Source: Gordonia malaquae NBRC 108250 (GTDB lineage Bacteria > Actinomycetota > Actinomycetes > Mycobacteriales > Mycobacteriaceae). Taken from it: a stretch of DNA of 64,000 nucleotides. The notes under the pieces were generated by a model that saw nothing but the letters and a program-made list of their open reading frames with translations, was not told the origin of the DNA and did not search any database. Shown one piece after another: positions 17,521 to 25,957 of this stretch. The position numbers and the translations under genes are program-made. Position 1 is the stretch's first letter, and every line of letters begins with the position of its first letter. Location: assembly GCF_000344135.1 (NCBI RefSeq), contig NZ_BAOP01000007.1, forward strand, positions 124,001-188,000, read 5' to 3'.

Positions 17521-17572
17521 TCACGTAAAGTTCACCGTCGTGATCCGAGTGCTTCACCAACGGTGAACTTCT
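17521..17572 (-). promoter_or_regulatory. PHO-box-like direct repeat array and inverted repeat upstream of pitA
   Basis: TTCAC units start at 17521, 17532 and 17554 with a degenerate unit at 17543, i.e. an 11-bp period (TTCACGTAAAG, TTCACCGTCGT, GATCCGAGTGC, TTCACCAACGG). This is the spacing of actinobacterial PHO boxes bound by PhoP/RegX3-type regulators. AAGTTCACCGT and ACGGTGAACTT also form a perfect 11-bp inverted repeat at the edges (17529-17539 and 17561-17571). It sits about 100 bp from pitA and about 110 bp from the divergent F420-type gene. Confidence 0.6.
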
Positions 17573-17682
17573 TGACTGACGCTCAGCTTTCTCCAAGGTG
17601 TCGCGCGGGTTAACGAGTTGCCGAGTCGGGTGGCCGCTCCCGTCTCCGATCGGGTCTGGACGCGGTGTGCAAGAATCGCGGC

Positions 17683-18741
17683 ATGACGCTGAAGCTGGGC
17701 ATGCCCATCAATTACGCGGGCGACTTCCGGGAGACGATCGAGAATCTCCGCGACTTCGAATCGGTCGGTGTGCGACGGGTGACGGTGCCGGAGGCGTACA
17801 GCTTCGACGCGGTCAGCCAACTCGGGTACATCGCGGCTCGCACCGAGACGATGGAACTGCAGACCGGCATCCTGCCGATGTACTCGCGCACTCCGACCAA
17901 CCTCGCGATGACTGCCGCCGGATTGGACTACATCAGCGGTGGCCGCGCCATCCTCGGTATCGGCGCGTCGGGGCCGCAGGTGATCGAGGGCTTCCACGGC
18001 GTCAAGTACGACTACCCGCTCGGACGCGCTCGGGAGAACGCGGAGATCTGCCGCAAGGTGTGGCGTCGCGAACGCCTCGAATACCGCGGCAAGCACTACC
18101 AGCTGCCGTTGACGCAGGAAGACGGCGGCTCGGGCCTCGGCAAGCCGTTGAAGATCATCAACCACCCGGTTCGGGAGAAGATCCCGATGCTGCTCGCAGC
18201 GATCGGCCCGAAGAACGTCGAGCTGGCCGCGGAACTGTTCGAGGAGTTCCAGCCCTTCCTCTTCCACCCCGAGTACGTCCAAGAAGCCTTCGGCCCGGCA
18301 CTCGCGGCGGGCAAGGCCAAGCGCGACCCGTCGCTGGGCGACCTGTCGATCGTCGTCCAGACGTCGACGCTCATCACCGAGGACAAGGACGCTGCGGAGA
18401 ACGCGCTCAACGGCGTCCGCCATCACGCCGCGCTCTACATCGGCGGCATGGGCGCGCGCGGCAAGAACTTCTACAACTCGCTGGTGCAGCGCTACGGCTA
18501 CGTCGACGAGGCCAAGCTCATCCAGGACCTCTACCTGGACGGCCGCAAGGATGAAGCGGCCGCAGCGGTGCCCGACGACCTGATCCGCAAGATGAGCTTG
18601 ATCGGTCCGCGTTCGTATGTGCAGGAGCGTGTCGAAGCGTTCCGTGGCGCCGACGTCGGAGTCCTGCTCGCGTCGCCCGCGGCCCACACTCACGCCGAGC
18701 GCGTCGAGAGTATGCGGGAACTCGCCGAGATCATCGGCTGA
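17683..18741 (+). CDS. LLM-class F420-dependent oxidoreductase
   Basis: A 352-residue TIM-barrel protein of the luciferase-like monooxygenase superfamily, F420-using branch. Typical segments are LKLGMPINYAGDFRETIENL at the N-terminus, GIGASGPQVIEGFHGVKYD (cofactor loop) and YPLGRARENAEICRKVWR. It resembles the M. tuberculosis Rv3520c-type group. Substrate unknown. The ATG at 17683 begins at the conserved strand; a weak AAGAAT hexamer ends 6 nt before it. The stop overlaps the ATG of the next small reading frame (TGATG). Divergent from pitA, with the PHO-like array between them. Confidence 0.88.
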   Translation: MTLKLGMPINYAGDFRETIENLRDFESVGVRRVTVPEAYSFDAVSQLGYIAARTETMELQTGILPMYSRTPTNLAMTAAGLDYISGGRAILGIGASGPQVIEGFHGVKYDYPLGRARENAEICRKVWRRERLEYRGKHYQLPLTQEDGGSGLGKPLKIINHPVREKIPMLLAAIGPKNVELAAELFEEFQPFLFHPEYVQEAFGPALAAGKAKRDPSLGDLSIVVQTSTLITEDKDAAENALNGVRHHAALYIGGMGARGKNFYNSLVQRYGYVDEAKLIQDLYLDGRKDEAAAAVPDDLIRKMSLIGPRSYVQERVEAFRGADVGVLLASPAAHTHAERVESMRELAEIIG

Positions 18742-18768
18742 TGTCGAGCACCGTCCTCGCATTGGTCA

Positions 18769-18924
18769 TTGCGGGCGGTCATCGCAGGGGTCGTCCTTCT
18801 TGTCGGCGGGCTGTGTCTGGTCTATCTGAACGAAGATCGTGTGCGGTCCACCCGTCCGGGCCGCGTCCTCTTCGGCGTTCTGGATTGGATCGGCCGACTC
18901 TTGTCCAAGATCCCCTGGTTCTGA
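18769..18924 (+). CDS. Small single-pass membrane protein, possibly frameshifted
   Basis: A 51-codon frame starting at TTG 18769 reads as one transmembrane helix (VIAGVVLLVGGLCLVYL) followed by a basic, then amphipathic tail ending LLSKIPWF and a stop at 18922. A better start, ATG 18741, overlaps the upstream stop but lies one frame off; its first codons (MSSTVLALVIAG) would extend the helix perfectly if one base near 18775 were removed. Either the gene uses the TTG, or it carries a real or sequencing frameshift. I do not recognise the family. Confidence 0.4.
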   Translation: MRAVIAGVVLLVGGLCLVYLNEDRVRSTRPGRVLFGVLDWIGRLLSKIPWF

Positions 18925-18927
18925 CAC

Positions 18928-19015
18928 CCGCTCACTTCGCCGACAAACTGCTCACCTCGTCGACATCTGCTCACCTCCAGAGGTGAGCAGATGTCGACGA
19001 AGTGAGCGGATGTAG
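18928..19015. repeat. Intergenic palindromic repeat, copy B
   Basis: About 88 bp. The left side holds three roughly 20-bp units that each begin GCTCAC (18930, 18950, 18969). The right side is the inverted counterpart: AGGTGAGCAGATGTCGACGA followed by AGTGAGCGGATGT. The innermost arms CTCACCTC/AGGTGAG face each other across a CAG loop. It is homologous to the element at 5320-5393. It lies between a plus-strand gene end and the convergent menB end. Confidence 0.75.
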
Positions 19016-19030
19016 GTTCGACTCGGGGTT

Positions 19031-19978
19031 CTAGTAGTAGTACGGGTAGTCGTCCCAGTTCGGGGGCCGCTTTTCGAGGAAGGCGTCGCGGCCTTCGACA
19101 GCTTCGTCGGTCATGTACGCGAGACGGGTCGCTTCGCCGGCGAACACCTGCTGACCCATCAGGCCGTCATCGGTGAGGTTGAACGCGAACTTCAGCATGC
19201 GCTGGGCGGTCGGCGACTTCGAGTTGATGGCGCGCGCCCACTCGATCGCGGTGGTCTCCAAGTCTGCGTGGTCGACGACGCGGTTCACGGCGCCCATCTT
19301 GTGCATCGTCTCCGCGTCGTACGCCTCACCGAGGAAGAAGATCTCGCGGGCGAATTTCTGTCCGACCTGCTTGGCGAGGTAGGCGCTGCCGTAGCCGGCG
19401 TCGAAGCTGCCCACATCGGCGTCGGTCTGCTTGAAACGAGCGTGCTCGCGCGACGCCAGCGTCAGGTCGGCGACCACGTGCAGTGAATGACCGCCGCCCG
19501 CTGCCCAGCCGTTGACCACGGCGATGACGACCTTGGGCATGGTCCGGATCAAGCGTTGGACCTCGAGGATGTGCAGACGACCGCCCTCGGCCTTCACCCG
19601 AGCCTCGTCGACACCGTCGACAGTCGCGGCGGCGACGTCGGAGTCGTGGCTGGCTGCGTACTGGTAGCCGCTGCGACCTCGGATGCGCTGGTCGCCGCCG
19701 CTGCAGAACGCCCATCCGCCGTCCTTGCTCGACGGGCCGTTGCCCGTCAGCAGGACGGTGCCGACATCGGGGGAGCGGCGAGCGTGGTCGAACGTGCGGA
19801 ACAGTTCGTCGACGGTATGGGGGCGGAACGCATTGCGGACCTCGGGGCGGTCGAAGGCGATGCGGACGATCCCGTTCGCCCGTCCCTCACCGATGTGGCG
19901 GTGATACGTGATGTCGGTGAGGTCGGAGAAGCCGGGGACCGGCTTCCACTGCGTCGGGTCGAACGGGTTCGAAGTCAT
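19031..19978 (-). CDS. menB: 1,4-dihydroxy-2-naphthoyl-CoA synthase MenB
   Basis: A 315-residue crotonase-fold enzyme that closes the second ring of the naphthoquinone by intramolecular Claisen condensation of o-succinylbenzoyl-CoA. The CoA oxyanion segments are FCSGGDQRIRG and VVNGWAAGGGHSLHVV, the catalytic Asp is in TDADVGSFDAGYGSAY, and the C-terminal extension EKRPPNWDDYPYY is typical of actinobacterial MenB. A TAACCT -10 (19986-19991, minus strand) ends 7 nt before the ATG, indicating a leaderless transcript. It is transcribed alone, facing the palindromic repeat. Confidence 0.97.
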   Translation of the reverse strand: MTSNPFDPTQWKPVPGFSDLTDITYHRHIGEGRANGIVRIAFDRPEVRNAFRPHTVDELFRTFDHARRSPDVGTVLLTGNGPSSKDGGWAFCSGGDQRIRGRSGYQYAASHDSDVAAATVDGVDEARVKAEGGRLHILEVQRLIRTMPKVVIAVVNGWAAGGGHSLHVVADLTLASREHARFKQTDADVGSFDAGYGSAYLAKQVGQKFAREIFFLGEAYDAETMHKMGAVNRVVDHADLETTAIEWARAINSKSPTAQRMLKFAFNLTDDGLMGQQVFAGEATRLAYMTDEAVEGRDAFLEKRPPNWDDYPYYY

Positions 19979-19999
19979 GGGGTCCAGGTTAGTGCGGGG

Positions 20000-20500
20000 T
20001 CAACGCTTGTCGCGCTTGGCCTGGCGGCGCTTGCCCTGTGCGATCGACGACGCCTCGTACTTCTTTCGACCCGACTTGTCACGGGTGTCGTCGACCTTGG
20101 CCTTGCCCTTCGAAGAGACCTTTCCCGATCCCTTCCTTCCGTCTTTGCCAGGACCGGCGGATCCGCCCGCAGCTGCGGCGAGACGTTCGGCCTTGAGTGC
20201 TTCGGCCGCCTCGTGCGCGACGACGCCGAGTTGACGACTGACCCGGCTCAAGGCCTCTTCGAACACCTCGGCGCGTTCGGCTCGCTTGACGTTCGCCTTC
20301 TTGGCCTGGCCCCGGGCGCCCTTCTTCGACACCTTTGCCGCGCCTTCGCGGCGATACTGACCGACGTGCTTGTTACGTGCCCGACGAGTGCGGCGATGGA
20401 GTTTGAGGAGTTTCTCCTCCGACAGATCTGAGATCTGATCGTCTTCGGTCGACAGGACGAGTCGGTAGTCGGATTCACTGAGAATGTTCTTGATCGACAT
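20000..20500 (-). CDS. Lys/Arg-rich conserved hypothetical protein
   Basis: A 166-residue protein I do not recognise. The first 35 residues are acidic (SIKNILSESDYRLVLSTEDD), followed by a strongly basic helical region (KLHRRTRRARNKHVGQYRRE), a short neutral helix (VFEEALSRVSRQLGVVAHEA) and a very basic tail with many Lys-Gly and Arg-Lys pairs (DKSGRKKYEAS). This composition suits nucleic-acid or ribosome binding. The ATG at 20500 has GAAGG 8 nt upstream; the longer open frame is not supported. It ends 21 bases before menB and may be read through into it. Confidence 0.65.
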   Translation of the reverse strand: MSIKNILSESDYRLVLSTEDDQISDLSEEKLLKLHRRTRRARNKHVGQYRREGAAKVSKKGARGQAKKANVKRAERAEVFEEALSRVSRQLGVVAHEAAEALKAERLAAAAGGSAGPGKDGRKGSGKVSSKGKAKVDDTRDKSGRKKYEASSIAQGKRRQAKRDKR

Positions 20501-20631
20501 GTCATAGCCTTCGTCCAGAGTTGTTGTGGTGCACAGACTATGCCTCCCCGGGCGTCTCATGTGCCCGATTCGTGGGGATGCGGCGACCGGCCGACGGCGA
20601 GGGCGTTCAGTCGTGCGGATACGGTGAGACG

Positions 20632-21288
20632 ATGACGGACATCTCGAAGCAGGACTGGAACGTGCCGGCGAAGGAGGATTCGCCTCACGAGGGCGGATTC
20701 CGCGCCGACCTGCAGGTCACCACCGAGCGCGGTGGACCGACGTACGGCGACATGATCGAACAGGTTCGCAGCTTCATGGACAAGGTCCGATACGCGAGCC
20801 CGACCCACGCGTTGGCCGACGAGGTGATCGAAGACCTCGTCAAGCTCAACGCGAAGCTCGACACGATGCTCGTCGACGAGTGGACGAGCCCGTCGGGCAC
20901 CCGCATCGACCTTCCCTCGCGCGGCAACATCACGCTGCCGCCGTACGAGATCAGTGCGGGCGGCCCCGACGGCGTCGACGCGACCGTCACCTTCCGTCGA
21001 TTCCACCTCGGTGGCAACGGAGTCGCGCACGGCGGTCACGTCGCAGTCGCGTTCGACGACCTCGGCGGCATGGCGGCGGCCCTGAAGATCGGCGGCGTCT
21101 CCCGGACTGCGTACCTGACGGTCAACTACCGTTCGCTCACTCCGCTCGAGACCACACTCTCGCTGCGCACCTGGGTGGAGCGTCGCGACGGCCGAAAACT
21201 GTTCGTCAAGGGCACCCTGCACGACGGCGATCGCCTCTGCGCCGACATGGACGCACTCTTCATCGAACTGAAGCCGGGTCAGGCCTGA
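20632..21288 (+). CDS. PaaI/hotdog-fold acyl-CoA thioesterase
   Basis: A 218-residue protein with a C-terminal single hotdog domain (about residues 100-215). The active-site segment is GNGVAHGGHVAVAFDDLGG, with the HGG turn and downstream Asp of the PaaI family, and the last strand is LFVKGTLHDGDRLCADMDALF. The N-terminal 95 residues are a charged extension found in mycobacterial relatives. Likely hydrolyses an acyl-CoA; substrate unknown. Could serve the DHNA-CoA step of menaquinone synthesis given the surrounding men genes, but this is speculation. A TACGGT -10 (20620-20625) ends 6 nt before the ATG: probable leaderless mRNA. Confidence 0.82.
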   Translation: MTDISKQDWNVPAKEDSPHEGGFRADLQVTTERGGPTYGDMIEQVRSFMDKVRYASPTHALADEVIEDLVKLNAKLDTMLVDEWTSPSGTRIDLPSRGNITLPPYEISAGGPDGVDATVTFRRFHLGGNGVAHGGHVAVAFDDLGGMAAALKIGGVSRTAYLTVNYRSLTPLETTLSLRTWVERRDGRKLFVKGTLHDGDRLCADMDALFIELKPGQA

Positions 21289-21846
21289 TCACTCTGTGGG
21301 CAGGTCCCGGATAGGGACGGCAGGCGATCCGACGGCCACGACGTGGTCCGGCAGGTCGCGCACCACAACGCTGCCCGCACCGACGACAGTGTTCCGGCCG
21401 ATCGTGACGCCCGCGCCGACGGTCACGTTGGAGCCGAGCCAGCAGTTGTCGCCGATGATGATCGGAGCTGTCCGCTCCCAGCCCTCTCGACGGAGCCGGT
21501 GGTCGTCGATCGGGTGAAGTGCAGTGGCGAGCACAGCGGAGGGGCCGATGCGGACGTGATCTCCGAGCGTGATCGGGCCGTCGTCCATCAAGAAGGCGTC
21601 CGCGTTGACGAACGCTCCCCGTCCGACGCGGATGTTGAACCCGTAGCTGCAGCGGAGACGCGGAACGATCTCGGCGTCGTCGCCGAACTCGGCGAACACT
21701 GAGCGCAGCACCGCGGCTCGGCCGGCGTGGTCGGCTGCGCCCAGCGCGTTGAACGCGTCCATCGCAGTTCCGCACTCGTCACGCAGCGCGCGCAGCGCTG
21801 GACTGTCCAAGTACCACTCGCCGGAGACGAGCGAGGCGACGTCCAT
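21289..21846 (-). CDS. Maltose/galactoside O-acetyltransferase-like protein
   Basis: A 185-residue left-handed beta-helix acetyltransferase of the LacA/Maa/NodL group. An N-terminal Mac domain (SGEWYLDSPALRALRDEC), hexapeptide repeats (IIIGDNCWLGSNVTVGAGVT) and the catalytic histidine in LATALHPIDDHRLR are visible. It transfers acetyl from acetyl-CoA to a sugar or nodulation-factor-like acceptor; acceptor unknown. Its start shares a base with the stop of the upstream trans-acting enoyl reductase-like gene, so the two are co-translated. It ends right against the thioesterase gene with no spacer. Confidence 0.88.
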   Translation of the reverse strand: MDVASLVSGEWYLDSPALRALRDECGTAMDAFNALGAADHAGRAAVLRSVFAEFGDDAEIVPRLRCSYGFNIRVGRGAFVNADAFLMDDGPITLGDHVRIGPSAVLATALHPIDDHRLRREGWERTAPIIIGDNCWLGSNVTVGAGVTIGRNTVVGAGSVVVRDLPDHVVAVGSPAVPIRDLPTE

Positions 21847-23096
21847 CAGTCGTCGAGTGCGTGAGCCTCGACGACGAAGCCTGCGGCGCGCAGTCGCTCG
21901 ATGAGGACGTCGCCCATGGCGACGCTCGGTGTGAGGACGCCGGCACGGTCCGGCAGCTTGTCACGGTCGAGGGCGAGCGCCAATGCGCTTTCGCCGAGCA
22001 TGACGGCGGTGGCCTTGTAGCCGGGGTCGCCGTGCGCTCGCATCTGCGAGCGGTAGCGCCGGCCGGTGGTGGTCTGCGTGAACGTCTGCGTGACGAAATG
22101 GCCGGCCTCGCGCGACTTCTCGTTCGGGCCTTCGCCTGGCTTCGGCAGCACCCAGTCGAGAACCTTGCGAGTGGGGCGCAGGCTCATCGCGCCGAGGAAC
22201 AGCCCGGTGCCGACCGACACCGCTCCCGCGAGGACTGCGGACAGGCCGGGGACGCTGCCGACCGCCATCGTCTCTTGGTAGCGGAAGCCGTCGCCGTAGG
22301 CGCCGTCGCGGAGGGCGTTGGACCTTCGCACGATGCGAGTGTTGAACGAGGCCATGAAGAACGGCGCCAAAGTGCCGCGGAGCGACTTGTCGACCTTGCG
22401 CGCGTCCACCGGTGAGATGTCGCTCGGCTCGGAGTTGATGCCGGCCCGCGGCGTCTCTCCGGGCCCGCCGGAGAGCGCCTGCGGATTGAGGAGCAGGCGT
22501 CGGGTCTGGGCGTCCTTCGCCTGGTCTGTGATCACTCGGACCGAGTCGATCGTCCCGCCAGAGGCGGCTCCGCGCATAGACGTCAGGACCATCGTCGTGT
22601 CGGTCATCTCGCCTTCGCCGTCTTCGGTGATCTGGCGGTACAGCAGGTAGGTGCCGATGTCGGACGGGATGGAGTCGAACCCGCACGCGTTGACGATGCG
22701 CGCGCCCGTGGAACGGGCAGTGTCGTCGGCCTTGTCGATGGCGAAACGCACAAACGGCACTTCGCCGGTGAGATCGACGTAATCGGTGCCGGCGGTGGCG
22801 GCGGCGATCACCAAGTTCTCGCCGTACTTCAAGTACGGGCCGACCGTGGTGCACACCACCTGGGTGCGTGCACACATCGAGTCGAGTGACGACGGCGACT
22901 GCGAGTCGGCGACGATCAGCGGCCAACCCGACGCGTTCTCGCCGAGCCTGCGCCGAACCGCTGCGAGCTTGGTCTCCGAACGCCCGGCAAGTGCGATGCG
23001 GGTGCCGGACGGCGCGTGCTGGGCGAGGTAACGGGCGGTCAGCTCGCCGACGAAGCCCGTGGCTCCGAAGACGACGACGTCGAATTCGCGACTCAT
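21846..23096 (-). CDS. Saccharopine dehydrogenase-like trans-acting enoyl reductase family protein
   Basis: A 416-residue protein with an N-terminal Rossmann fold (FDVVVFGATGFVGELTARYL) and the saccharopine dehydrogenase NADP domain. Mycobacterial relatives include Rv2953, the trans-acting enoyl reductase of phthiocerol and phenolglycolipid synthesis, and Rv2449c of unknown role. The central hydrophobic segment (VLAGAVSVGTGLFLGAM, near residue 290) suggests membrane association. The start at 23096 is favoured because TAACCT (23104-23109, minus strand) ends 7 nt before it. No polyketide synthase lies nearby, so the substrate is unknown. Confidence 0.85.
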   Translation of the reverse strand: MSREFDVVVFGATGFVGELTARYLAQHAPSGTRIALAGRSETKLAAVRRRLGENASGWPLIVADSQSPSSLDSMCARTQVVCTTVGPYLKYGENLVIAAATAGTDYVDLTGEVPFVRFAIDKADDTARSTGARIVNACGFDSIPSDIGTYLLYRQITEDGEGEMTDTTMVLTSMRGAASGGTIDSVRVITDQAKDAQTRRLLLNPQALSGGPGETPRAGINSEPSDISPVDARKVDKSLRGTLAPFFMASFNTRIVRRSNALRDGAYGDGFRYQETMAVGSVPGLSAVLAGAVSVGTGLFLGAMSLRPTRKVLDWVLPKPGEGPNEKSREAGHFVTQTFTQTTTGRRYRSQMRAHGDPGYKATAVMLGESALALALDRDKLPDRAGVLTPSVAMGDVLIERLRAAGFVVEAHALDD

Positions 23097-23192
23097 GGAC
23101 ACGAGGTTAGTCGACATGTGTGACGAAGGGTGCGAGACATTTCTGCGCGCCACTCCGCGGTCAGGTCGTGGGCGCGTGCCTTCGCGACTCGC

Positions 23193-23810
23193 TCAGGGAT
23201 TTCGGGCGGAGCCGATCACAAACGCGCCGAAGGGCTTCGGCGATGCCTTCGCGTAGAACGCGTCGACGGCGGTGACGTCCCAGCCGGCGTCGGTGATCAT
23301 CGACGGGATGTCGCGGGTCAGGTGACATCCGCCGCCGAGCCTCTTCTGAACGGGTTCGAGTCGGCGCTGCCAGCGGCGGACTCCGTCGTCGGGCGCGGTC
23401 CCGTGCTCGAGGAACGCGAACACCCCTCCCGGCCGGACCACGCGGCGCAACTCGGCGAGCGCCGAGGCCAGGTCGGGGATCGTGCAGAGGGTGAACGTGG
23501 AGAGAGCGGAGTCGAACGTGTCGTCGTCGAAGGGGAGGCGCTGACCGTCGAGTCCTGCGCGGTCGATCGGAATCGACGACGACGCGACGCGGTCGTGTGC
23601 CAACGCCCACCCGCCATCGCTGGGCTCGATCGCCGAGACCCGCCGCACCGAATCCGGATACTGGCCGACGTTGAACCCCGAGCCGAACCCGATCTCCACG
23701 ACGTGGCCGGACAGCGGTTCGCATGTGGCGCGACGCAGTTTGTCCATCGCGGGCATCCCGCACGTCTTGGTGATGATCCGCGGCAGCACCCGCTCCGAAT
23801 AAAAGCCCAT
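23193..23810 (-). CDS. Class I SAM-dependent methyltransferase
   Basis: A 205-residue methyltransferase of the UbiE/phosphatidylethanolamine N-methyltransferase type. Motif I is [13 protein letters not shown] (residues 37-49), motif II/III region [16 protein letters not shown], and [16 protein letters not shown] is the post-III strand. The N-terminus [17 protein letters not shown] is typical of the phospholipid-methyltransferase-like subgroup. It is divergent from menD with only 26 bp between start codons. A TACCGT -10 on the minus strand (23817-23822) ends 6 nt before the ATG. The menD pairing may hint at quinone or lipid methylation; not shown. Confidence 0.85.
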   Translation of the reverse strand: MGFYSERVLPRIITKTCGMPAMDKLRRATCEPLSGHVVEIGFGSGFNVGQYPDSVRRVSAIEPSDGGWALAHDRVASSSIPIDRAGLDGQRLPFDDDTFDSALSTFTLCTIPDLASALAELRRVVRPGGVFAFLEHGTAPDDGVRRWQRRLEPVQKRLGGGCHLTRDIPSMITDAGWDVTAVDAFYAKASPKPFGAFVIGSARNP

Positions 23811-23816
23811 GGGCTC

Positions 23817-23829
23817 ACGGTAATAGGGT
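23817..23829. promoter_or_regulatory. Back-to-back -10 elements of a 26-bp divergent promoter
   Basis: TACCGT on the minus strand (23817-23822) faces the methyltransferase, and TAGGGT on the plus strand (23824-23829) faces menD. They are separated by one base and end 6 and 7 nt from their start codons. Each promoter's -35 region must lie inside the other gene's coding sequence. Confidence 0.65.
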
Positions 23830-23836
23830 TCACGCT

Positions 23837-25507
23837 ATGAATCCGTCCACTCTGCAGGCTCGCGTGATCGTCGACGAGATGATCCGCAGCGGCATCGACG
23901 AAGCGGTCCTGTGTCCCGGTTCGCGCAACGCGCCGCTCGCCTTCGCTCTGCACGCTGCCCACCAGCAGGGACGACTCCGACTGCATGTGCGGATCGACGA
24001 ACGGTCTGCCGGATACCTCGCGGTCGGGCTTGCGGTCGCGTCCCGCAGGCCGGTGCCCGTCGTCATGACGAGCGGGACCGCCGTCGCCAACATGAGCCCC
24101 GCAGTGTTCGAGGCGAACTACGCCCGTGTGCCGTTGATCGTCGTGAGCGCCAACCGGCCGTACGAGCTGCTCGGGTCGGGCGCCAACCAGACGATCGAAC
24201 AGTTCGGAATCTTCGGCACCCAGGTCCGAGCTGCGATCAGCCTCGGCCTCGCAGAGGAAGACCTCGACACCAACTCACAGTGGCGTTCCGCGGTCGGACG
24301 TGTGGTCGCGGCTGCGAGGGGAGCACGCACGGGCAACCCCGGGCCCGTCCAGTTCGACATCCCCCTCCGCGAGCCGCTCGTCCCCGATGCGTCGGACGAT
24401 CCGACGGCGGATCTGGCCGATGTGGCAGGCGGGAAGTTCGCGGGCCGTCCCGACGGTGAGCCGTGGACGTACTCGCCAGGCGGACGACTAGAGATCCCGC
24501 TCGACATCGACCTGACGCGCGACACCGTCGTCGTGTCGGGGCACGGATCCGGAGTCCATCCCGAGCTCGCTGCCCTCCCGACCGTCGCGGAGCCGACCGC
24601 TCCGCGTCCCGCCAATCCGCTTCACCCGCTGGCCCTGCGCGAACTGAAACCGCAGCAGGCCATCATCTGCGGTCGGCCCACGCTGCACCGTTCGGTGTCG
24701 AAACTGCTCGCCGACCCCGGCGTGGACGTCTACGCACTCACGACAGGTCCGCGGTGGCCCGACGTGTCCGGGAACGTCCGGGCGACGGGTACCCGCGCCG
24801 AACCTGCCGGCGCGCCACACACCGACTGGTTGGCGCAGGCTGCCGAGGTCCACGACCGTGTCGTTGCGGCGGTGGACGCCGAACTCGACGTCACCGACGT
24901 CACCACCGGCCTGCACGTCGCCCGCACCGTGGCATCGGCCCTGCGTTCAGGGGACCGGCTGGTGGTCGGAGCGTCGAATCCGGTACGCGACGTCGCGCTC
25001 ACCGGCCGGGTGGTCGACGGTGTGGCAGTCATGTCGAACCGGGGTGTCGCCGGCATCGACGGCACCAACGCGACCGCCGTCGGCGTAGCGCTCACCGCAG
25101 ACGACGACGCCCGGACCATCGCCCTGATGGGCGACCTCACATTCATCCACGATGCGACCGGCCTTGTCATCGGACCTGCTGAACCACGCCCGCACAACCT
25201 CCGCATCGTGGTCGCCAACGACGACGGTGGAGGGATCTTCAGCCTCCTCGAACAGGGTGATCCGCGGTTCGACACCGGTGACTACACGGGTGTGTACGAC
25301 CGGATCTTCGGCACGCCGCACCGCACGGACCTCGCTGCGTTGTGCGCAGGCTTCCACATCGGTCATCGACGCGCGAACCTCTCCGACCTCGGGGCGATGC
25401 TCGACGAACCCGCGCCCGACGGCGGCATCGAAGTGATCGAAGTTGCGACCAGCCGCGAAGGTCTGCGACCGGTCCACGACCGCATCCTCGCTCGACTGGC
25501 GGGGTAA
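23837..25507 (+). CDS. menD: 2-succinyl-5-enolpyruvyl-6-hydroxy-3-cyclohexene-1-carboxylate synthase MenD
   Basis: A 556-residue thiamine-diphosphate enzyme that joins isochorismate and 2-oxoglutarate in menaquinone synthesis. N-terminal Pyr domain with [16 protein letters not shown] and [15 protein letters not shown] (the catalytic Glu is in the latter), middle domain, and C-terminal PP domain with [12 protein letters not shown] and [15 protein letters not shown], the GDX(n)N cofactor motif. Length and motifs match actinobacterial MenD. The initiation codon follows TAGGGT by 7 nt, so the message is likely leaderless. It is followed by DUF3592 and menG in the same direction. Confidence 0.97.
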   Translation: MNPSTLQARVIVDEMIRSGIDEAVLCPGSRNAPLAFALHAAHQQGRLRLHVRIDERSAGYLAVGLAVASRRPVPVVMTSGTAVANMSPAVFEANYARVPLIVVSANRPYELLGSGANQTIEQFGIFGTQVRAAISLGLAEEDLDTNSQWRSAVGRVVAAARGARTGNPGPVQFDIPLREPLVPDASDDPTADLADVAGGKFAGRPDGEPWTYSPGGRLEIPLDIDLTRDTVVVSGHGSGVHPELAALPTVAEPTAPRPANPLHPLALRELKPQQAIICGRPTLHRSVSKLLADPGVDVYALTTGPRWPDVSGNVRATGTRAEPAGAPHTDWLAQAAEVHDRVVAAVDAELDVTDVTTGLHVARTVASALRSGDRLVVGASNPVRDVALTGRVVDGVAVMSNRGVAGIDGTNATAVGVALTADDDARTIALMGDLTFIHDATGLVIGPAEPRPHNLRIVVANDDGGGIFSLLEQGDPRFDTGDYTGVYDRIFGTPHRTDLAALCAGFHIGHRRANLSDLGAMLDEPAPDGGIEVIEVATSREGLRPVHDRILARLAG

Positions 25508-25518
25508 TCTCTCACCCC

Positions 25519-25947
25519 ATGACCCCGATCCTTGTCAGGCGCGTGCAGATCACGCTCGCCGCGCTCGGCGTCGTCGTGACGCTCATCGGGGCGGTCATCG
25601 TCGCCGGCGCCTATCGGAACGACGCGAAGATCGATGCGAACAAGGCGACCGCGGTCGCCGAGGTGATCGCCGCCGATCGGCTCCATGCGGCGGTCAACTT
25701 CGTGACCCCCGACGGCGTGCTGCGGAACCCGAAACTCGGGCTCCTGTACCCGACCCAACTGTCGACAGGGCAGCGTATCCTCGTCGACTACGACTCCACC
25801 GATCCCGACACCCTCGCCAGGCCTGCGGGTCGCGGTGCCGACCTGTCGATCAAACCGGCCGTGTCGATCGTCGCCGCGGGATGGATCGTCGTGATCATGC
25901 TCATGCTCGCCGTGGCCGAAGTGGGACGCCGCACTCGCCGCGGATAG
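25519..25947 (+). CDS. DUF3592 membrane protein
   Basis: A 142-residue protein with a helix near each end (about residues 10-32 and 112-132) and an extracytoplasmic beta-rich domain between them ([32 protein letters not shown]), the DUF3592 pattern. Matches the position of M. tuberculosis Rv0556 after menD. A TAATCT hexamer (25505-25510) ends 8 nt before the ATG and overlaps the menD stop, so it may have its own leaderless start as well as read-through. Function unknown. Confidence 0.8.
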   Translation: MTPILVRRVQITLAALGVVVTLIGAVIVAGAYRNDAKIDANKATAVAEVIAADRLHAAVNFVTPDGVLRNPKLGLLYPTQLSTGQRILVDYDSTDPDTLARPAGRGADLSIKPAVSIVAAGWIVVIMLMLAVAEVGRRTRRG

Positions 25948-25957
25948 TCTCGGTGGC

